Under the pieces are notes generated by a model, which worked only from the letters and a program-made list of their open reading frames with translations, was not told the origin of the DNA and did not search any database. Position numbers and translations under genes: made by a program. From an uncultured Bacillota bacterium (GTDB lineage: Bacteria; Bacillota; Clostridia; Peptostreptococcales; Anaerovoracaceae): a DNA stretch of 18,085 nt. This document shows positions 14,248-18,085 of this stretch, one piece after another. The DNA lies in contig CAMNNG010000009.1 of NCBI GenBank assembly GCA_946545145.1, positions 1 to 18,085 on the forward strand, in the 5' to 3' direction. The first letter of the stretch is position 1, and every line of letters starts with the position of its first letter.

Positions 14248-15591
14248 ATGGATTTTGCAAAAGAATATCAGCAAAAGCTTGTTACGGCAGAAGAAGCGGT
14301 CAAATGTGTCAAATCCGGCATGTGGGTCGACTATTCACTCTGCTGCGGCATCCCTGTAGCCCTCGATGAGGCGCTGGCGGGAAGAGTAGATGAACTTGAA
14401 GATGTCAAGATCCGTGCAGGAATCACTTCGACACCGAGAAAGGTCCTCGAAGTAGATAAGGAAGGTGACCACTTCACATATATGGACTGGCACTGGACGG
14501 GCCTCACGAGAAAGTACAAAAAGGCAGGCAACAAGAACGTCTTCTTTACACCGCTTCTGTACAGGAACAAACCGTATCACTATCGTGAGAACATCAACGT
14601 CGATGTTGCGATGATGATGGTAGCTCCGATGGACGAGAAAGGATATTTCTCCTACTCGCTGTCGAACTCCGCATCAAGAGCGATAGCAGAGAATGCGGAC
14701 ATCGTAATACTCGAGGTCAACAAGAACCTTCCGAACGTATACGATGCAAAGGATGGCAACATCCACATCTCAGAAGTCGATTACATCGTCGAATGCGATT
14801 CTGCACTTCCGACGCTTCCGCCGGCTGGCGAACCCTCAGAGGTCGACAAAGCCGTAGCAAAGCTCGTTCTGGAAGAACTCGTTGACGGATCGTGCATCCA
14901 GCTTGGTATCGGCAGCATGCCGAACACCATCGGAACGATGATCGCCGAGTCAGATCTCAAGGATCTTGGTATCCACACAGAAATGCTCGTAGATGCTTAC
15001 CTCGAGATGTACAAGGCCGGAAAGATCACTAACAAGAGAAAGCAGATCGACAACGGCAGAGGCGTATTCGGATTCGCACTTGGAAGCCAGGAACTCTATG
15101 ATTGGACAAATGAGAACCGCGGCCTCGTAAGCGCACCGATCGACTACTGTAATGATCCATATGTAATGGCTCAGAACGACAATATGATGTCGATAAATAA
15201 TGCACTGGAAGTAGACCTTCTTGGTCAGACAGCTTCCGAAGCTGCCGGATACAATCAGATCTCCGGTACAGGCGGACAGCTCGACTTCCTCACAGGCGCT
15301 CACATGTCGAAGGGCGGCAAAGGCCTCATCTGCATGTCCTCCACATTCACGATGAAGGACGGCACGAAGAAGTCGCGTATCAGACCGCGTCTTGCTGAAG
15401 GCAGCGTCGTTACAGACCCGAGGAGCCAGGCTTACTACCTCATCACAGAGTACGGTAAGGTCAAACTCGCGGGAATGTCGACATGGCAGATGGCAGAGTC
15501 CCTCATCAGCATCGCTGCACCGGAGTTCAGAGATGAGCTCATCGCAGAGGCTGAGACTATGGGAATCTGGCGCAAGAGCAATAAGAGATAA
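14248..15591 (+). CDS. but: Butyryl-CoA:acetate CoA-transferase-like protein
   Basis: 447 residues, acetyl-CoA hydrolase/transferase family (two Rossmann-like halves). It resembles But of Roseburia-type butyrate producers throughout: MDFAKEYQQKLVTAEEAV start, HISEVDYIVE (173-182), QLGIGSMPNTIG, the catalytic glutamate E245 in GIHTEML, INNALEVDL (316-324), ISGTGGQLDF, and a TEYGKVKLAGMSTWQ end. Location between bcd and etfB strongly suggests release of butyrate by CoA transfer to acetate. In the region expected to affect substrate choice it reads DWHWTGLTRK (80-89), where But proteins I recall have SWHFSGIDRK, so another acid such as acetoacetate or 4-hydroxybutyrate remains possible. AAGGAG sets the start. 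Confidence 0.88.
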   Translation: MDFAKEYQQKLVTAEEAVKCVKSGMWVDYSLCCGIPVALDEALAGRVDELEDVKIRAGITSTPRKVLEVDKEGDHFTYMDWHWTGLTRKYKKAGNKNVFFTPLLYRNKPYHYRENINVDVAMMMVAPMDEKGYFSYSLSNSASRAIAENADIVILEVNKNLPNVYDAKDGNIHISEVDYIVECDSALPTLPPAGEPSEVDKAVAKLVLEELVDGSCIQLGIGSMPNTIGTMIAESDLKDLGIHTEMLVDAYLEMYKAGKITNKRKQIDNGRGVFGFALGSQELYDWTNENRGLVSAPIDYCNDPYVMAQNDNMMSINNALEVDLLGQTASEAAGYNQISGTGGQLDFLTGAHMSKGGKGLICMSSTFTMKDGTKKSRIRPRLAEGSVVTDPRSQAYYLITEYGKVKLAGMSTWQMAESLISIAAPEFRDELIAEAETMGIWRKSNKR

Positions 15592-15648
15592 TATTATCGA
15601 TATTGTATATATAGTGGCGTAACAAATATTCTAATAGGAGGAGACCAC

Positions 15649-16449
15649 ATGAAAGCTATTGTATGTGTAAAACAGGTCCCGGATACTTCGGGCGTAGTAG
15701 CCGTCAAAGCTGACGGCACTATGGATCGTGCCGCTATGGCAACGATCACCAACCATGACGACCTGGCTGCCGTTGAAGCAGCTCTGGAACTCAAAGACCA
15801 GACAGATTGCAAGGTCATCGTCGTATCGATGGGACCCCCGCCGGCAGAAGGAATGCTCAGAGAGCTGCTGGCCATGGGCGTTGACGAGACATACCTTGTA
15901 TCCGCTCGTGAATTCGGCGGATCCGATACTTATGCAACGAGCCAGATCATCGCTGCAGCAGTTAACAAGATCGGCGTAGATGCTGACGACGTAGTATTCT
16001 GCGGACGTCAGGCTATCGACGGTGACACAGCTCAGGTTGGCCCGCAGATCGCTGAAAAGCTCGGTCTGCCGCAGGTAACTTATGCAGCTGAGATCACAGA
16101 CAACGGAGATTCGCTGACGGTCAAACGTCTGCTCGAGGACGGACACATGATGATCAAAGTGAACAAGCCGTGCCTGATCACTTGCGTTAAAGAACTCAAC
16201 GATCCGAGATACATGCACGTTGCTCGTATTCAGGACTGCTATGAGATGCCGCTTACGATCTTCGACTACGAAGCTCTTAAGAACGAGCCGCTCATCGATC
16301 CCGACACGATCGGACTCCTGGGTTCACCGACAAACGTATACAAATCCTTCTCACCCCCACCCAAGGGCGAGGCTGTTATGCTCGAAGGAGCTGACAGAGC
16401 TACAGTTGATAAGTTGACGGGAATTCTCGCAGACAAACATTTGATCTAA
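15649..16449 (+). CDS. etfB: Electron transfer flavoprotein beta subunit
   Basis: 266 residues. Partner of EtfA and Bcd; binds the FAD at which bifurcation occurs in clostridial complexes. Visible marks are the MKAIVCVKQVPDTSGV start, NHDDLAAVEAALELKD (35-50), VVSMGPPPAEGMLRELLAMG (58-77), and the nucleotide-binding segment CGRQAIDGDTAQVGPQIAEKL (118-138) seen in bifurcating Etf proteins. Strong AGGAGG site 8 bases upstream. 57 bases after the CoA-transferase and 15 before etfA. Arg is often CGT here, while hbd, thl and bcd use almost only AGA. Confidence 0.96.
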   Translation: MKAIVCVKQVPDTSGVVAVKADGTMDRAAMATITNHDDLAAVEAALELKDQTDCKVIVVSMGPPPAEGMLRELLAMGVDETYLVSAREFGGSDTYATSQIIAAAVNKIGVDADDVVFCGRQAIDGDTAQVGPQIAEKLGLPQVTYAAEITDNGDSLTVKRLLEDGHMMIKVNKPCLITCVKELNDPRYMHVARIQDCYEMPLTIFDYEALKNEPLIDPDTIGLLGSPTNVYKSFSPPPKGEAVMLEGADRATVDKLTGILADKHLI

Positions 16450-16464
16450 GGAAAGGAGTTAAAA

Positions 16465-17568
16465 ATGGCTTTTGATAGTAAAGATACAGCTGCTTTCAAG
16501 GACGTATGGGTGTTCTGCGAGCAGAGAGATGGAGAAATCATGTCGATCAGCCACCAGCTTCTGAGCGAAGGAAGAAAGCTGGCTGACGACCTCGGAGCTA
16601 ACCTTTGCGGAGTGCTCCTCGGAAGCGGTCTCGCTGAAGAAGACATCAAGTCTCTCGGCGGATACGGTGCTGACAAAGTTTACAACATCGATCACGAGCT
16701 TCTGAAAGTTTACACAACAGACGGCTACACAAAGGCTATCTGTGATATCGTAGAGGATAAAAAGCCTGAGATCGTACTCTTCGGAGCTACGACACTCGGA
16801 CGTGACCTCGCTCCGAGATGTGCAGCAAGACTGCACACAGGTCTGACGGCTGACTGTACTCACCTCGACGTAGATGTTGAAAAGTACAAGGCATTCCTGA
16901 AGACAACATCGACTATCGACGTTGACAACACAGAGTTCGAAGAGAACACGAACCTTAAGATGACTCGTCCGGCATTCGGCGGTCACCTGATGGCTACGAT
17001 CATCTGCCCGAGATTCAGACCGCAGATGTCGACAGTTCGTCCGGGCGTTATGCAGACACAGGCCTTCGACGAGGCTCAGGCTGCAAAGGTCGAGATCGAA
17101 AACTATGCAGTTGAACTTACAGCTGACGATATCCACGTTGACGTTCAGGCAGTTGAGAAGACAGCTAAGAAGCTGGTCGACCTCATCGGCGCAGACGTTA
17201 TCGTATCTGTTGGTCGTGGTATCAGCAAGGATCCTGAGAAGGGCATCGCTATCGCTCAGGAACTGGCTGACGCTCTCGGCGGTGTTGTAGGCTCGTCGCG
17301 TGCTTGCGTAGACGCCGGCTACATCTCGCAGGATCACCAGGTTGGTCAGACAGGTAAAACTGTACACCCGAAAATCTACATCGCACTGGGTATCTCGGGT
17401 GCTATTCAGCACAAGGCTGGTATGCAGGATTCGGAGTGCATCATCGCTGTTAACAAGAACGAAGATGCTCCGATCTTCGAAGTTGCAAGCTACGGTATCG
17501 TAGGCGACCTCTTCAGCGTAGGCCCGATGCTGACAGAGTCTGTTAAGGCTATCCTCGCAAACAAATAA
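16465..17568 (+). CDS. etfA: Electron transfer flavoprotein alpha subunit
   Basis: 367 residues. The N-terminal domain (about 10-200) is the usual alpha/beta Etf fold with GYGADKVY and GATTLGRDLAPRCAARL (107-123). The C-terminal FAD domain has the family signature from about 275: VGSSRACVDAGY, QVGQTGKTVHPKIYIALGIS (292-311), GAIQHKAGM, and INK-like AVNKNEDAPIF. No ferredoxin or extra domain is fused. It accepts electrons within the Bcd/Etf complex at the cytosolic side. Ends the operon; a strong terminator follows 33 bases later. AAGGAG sets the start. Confidence 0.96.
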   Translation: MAFDSKDTAAFKDVWVFCEQRDGEIMSISHQLLSEGRKLADDLGANLCGVLLGSGLAEEDIKSLGGYGADKVYNIDHELLKVYTTDGYTKAICDIVEDKKPEIVLFGATTLGRDLAPRCAARLHTGLTADCTHLDVDVEKYKAFLKTTSTIDVDNTEFEENTNLKMTRPAFGGHLMATIICPRFRPQMSTVRPGVMQTQAFDEAQAAKVEIENYAVELTADDIHVDVQAVEKTAKKLVDLIGADVIVSVGRGISKDPEKGIAIAQELADALGGVVGSSRACVDAGYISQDHQVGQTGKTVHPKIYIALGISGAIQHKAGMQDSECIIAVNKNEDAPIFEVASYGIVGDLFSVGPMLTESVKAILANK

Positions 17569-17601
17569 GAGATAAGGTTTTAACGAACTTAAGCAAAGAC
17601 T

Positions 17602-17640
17602 AAAAAAGGAGCAGCGGATCCGTCCGCTGCTCTTTTGTTT
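17602..17640 (+). terminator. Rho-independent terminator of the butyrate operon
   Basis: A perfect 10-bp stem GAGCAGCGGA / TCCGCTGCTC with loop TCCG (17609-17632), preceded by A6 and followed by TTTTGTTT, so the stem can extend with A-T pairs. It would work in both directions. Confidence 0.95.
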
Positions 17641-17661
17641 GTACTGAAGACAAAATGGTGA

Positions 17662-17690
17662 TTGTATCTGTCGTGGTCAGATGGTAAGAT
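17662..17690 (+). promoter_or_regulatory. Weak candidate promoter for the cysteine-rich gene
   Basis: TTGTAT (17662-17667), a 17-base spacer and TAAGAT (17685-17690). Spacing and position, 30 bases before the ATG, are right, and the gene needs its own promoter after the strong terminator, but the hexamers match only partly. Confidence 0.3.
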
Positions 17691-17719
17691 TTTTGCAGTG
17701 AATAAAAGGAGGAAGCGCC

Positions 17720-17983
17720 ATGGATACAGAAAACTACAAATTCGTACAGCACAGAGAATGCGAATTCTTTCCATGCCACAAGACGAGCGATCCCGATTCG
17801 TTCAACTGCCTGTTCTGCTACTGCCCTCTTTATATGCTGAAAGAGGACTGCGGCGGCAACTACAGCTACGACAATATCTACGGGATAAAGGATTGCGTGA
17901 ACTGCATGGTGCCGCACAGTCCGGGCGGATATGATCATGTAATGAGCAAGATGGATCTCGTCATGGAGCGCGCTAAAAAGTAG
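17720..17983 (+). CDS. Cysteine-rich small domain protein (probable metal-binding)
   Basis: 87 residues with eight cysteines: C14, C19, C30, C33, C35, C44, C59 and C62, plus His in FPCHK and VPHSP. The order CEFFPCHK, NCLFCYCPLY, CGGNY, KDCVNC, PH matches the cysteine-rich small domain family found in anaerobes, sometimes as a stand-alone protein and sometimes near cobalamin genes. A zinc or iron-sulfur site is likely; function is unknown. AAAGGAGG sits 6-12 bases upstream. It is transcribed apart from the butyrate operon. A hairpin overlaps its stop codon. Confidence 0.88.
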   Translation: MDTENYKFVQHRECEFFPCHKTSDPDSFNCLFCYCPLYMLKEDCGGNYSYDNIYGIKDCVNCMVPHSPGGYDHVMSKMDLVMERAKK

Positions 17984-17988
17984 CGCGC
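17968..17988. terminator. GC-rich hairpin overlapping the stop of the cysteine-rich gene
   Basis: GCGCGCTA (17968-17975) pairs perfectly with TAGCGCGC (17981-17988) around AAAAG; the right arm contains the TAG stop. It lies between convergent genes and could end transcription from either side, but no T-run follows on either strand. Confidence 0.45.
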
Positions 17989-18007
17989 CCGTAATGAATT
18001 CGTTATA

Positions 18008-18085
18008 TCATGCGTGCGTGAAGCCGAGGCGCATAGCCGCTGCTTCGCGCATTTTGTATTTCAGCACCTTTCCGGCGGCGTTCAT
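18008..18085 (-). CDS. C-terminal end of an AMP-forming acyl-CoA synthetase-like protein (partial)
   Basis: Only the last 25 residues are in the window. The frame is open to the window edge and ends at TGA (18010-18008). The peptide MNAAGKVLKYKMRE matches the end of the AMP-binding enzyme C-domain, where the motif (T/N)xxGKhxKxxLRE carries the catalytic lysine that contacts the adenylate. The ATG at the edge is probably internal, as such proteins are about 500 residues. It is convergent to the cysteine-rich gene. Which acid it activates cannot be told from this piece. Confidence 0.65.
   Translation of the reverse strand: MNAAGKVLKYKMREAAAMRLGFTHA

Noticed and set aside
15587..15598. Perfect palindrome GATAATATTATC over the CoA-transferase stop codon
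   Set aside because: Short and purely AT-rich at the core; no paired copy or promoter next to it, so chance is a sufficient explanation.
16459..17412. 317-codon open frame on the minus strand opposite etfA
   Set aside because: The peptide is Cys/Ser/Val-rich as expected from reversed etfA codons; no ribosome site or domain.

Overview
The window (about 18 kb, GC-rich third positions, AGGAGG-type ribosome binding sites, sigma-70-like promoters) looks like the chromosome of an anaerobic, butyrate-forming member of the Clostridia. Gene content and style suggest something near the Anaerovoracaceae/Mogibacterium group, but this is inference from the genes and no taxonomic marker is present. No rRNA, tRNA, CRISPR array, insertion sequence or phage gene was seen. 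Intergenic gaps are all about 200 bases or less.

Layout. (1) 1-1503: the end of ispE (isoprenoid precursor kinase) coupled to a GntR/FCD regulator and closed by a strong terminator. (2) 1557-2744, minus strand: a membrane-anchored HtrA-like serine protease with no PDZ domain. It is divergent from the next block. (3) 2883-8507: a tightly packed run of phosphoglucomutase, Hsp33, a DUF1934 protein, an unlisted 31-residue membrane miniprotein, a DUF1846 protein and an AEC-family permease. (4) 8606-10622: a promoter with two copies of a small palindrome, then glucose-6-phosphate isomerase and an SGNH hydrolase. (5) 10705-17640: the butyrate block hbd, thl, bcd, butyryl-CoA:acetate CoA-transferase-like gene, etfB, etfA. 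It is driven by a strong extended -10 promoter flanked by two Rex-like operators and ends at a strong terminator. (6) 17720-18085: a small eight-cysteine protein and, convergent to it, the C-terminal end of an AMP-forming acyl-CoA synthetase-like protein.

How it works together. Block 5 encodes acetyl-CoA condensation (thiolase), reduction of acetoacetyl-CoA (Hbd), reduction of crotonyl-CoA by the Bcd/EtfAB complex, and release of butyrate by transfer of CoA to acetate. Crotonase is the one missing step and must be encoded elsewhere. The Rex-like boxes suggest that the NADH/NAD+ ratio controls the operon. The Rossmann loop of Hbd, however, looks built for NADPH.

Most of the window is ordinary core metabolism. 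The points most worth following up are the paired Rex-like boxes, the NADP-type Hbd loop, the tiny membrane protein at 5880-5975, the PDZ-less HtrA with an aromatic C-terminus, and the paired palindromes at the pgi promoter. I found no clear sign of a wholly new multi-gene system.
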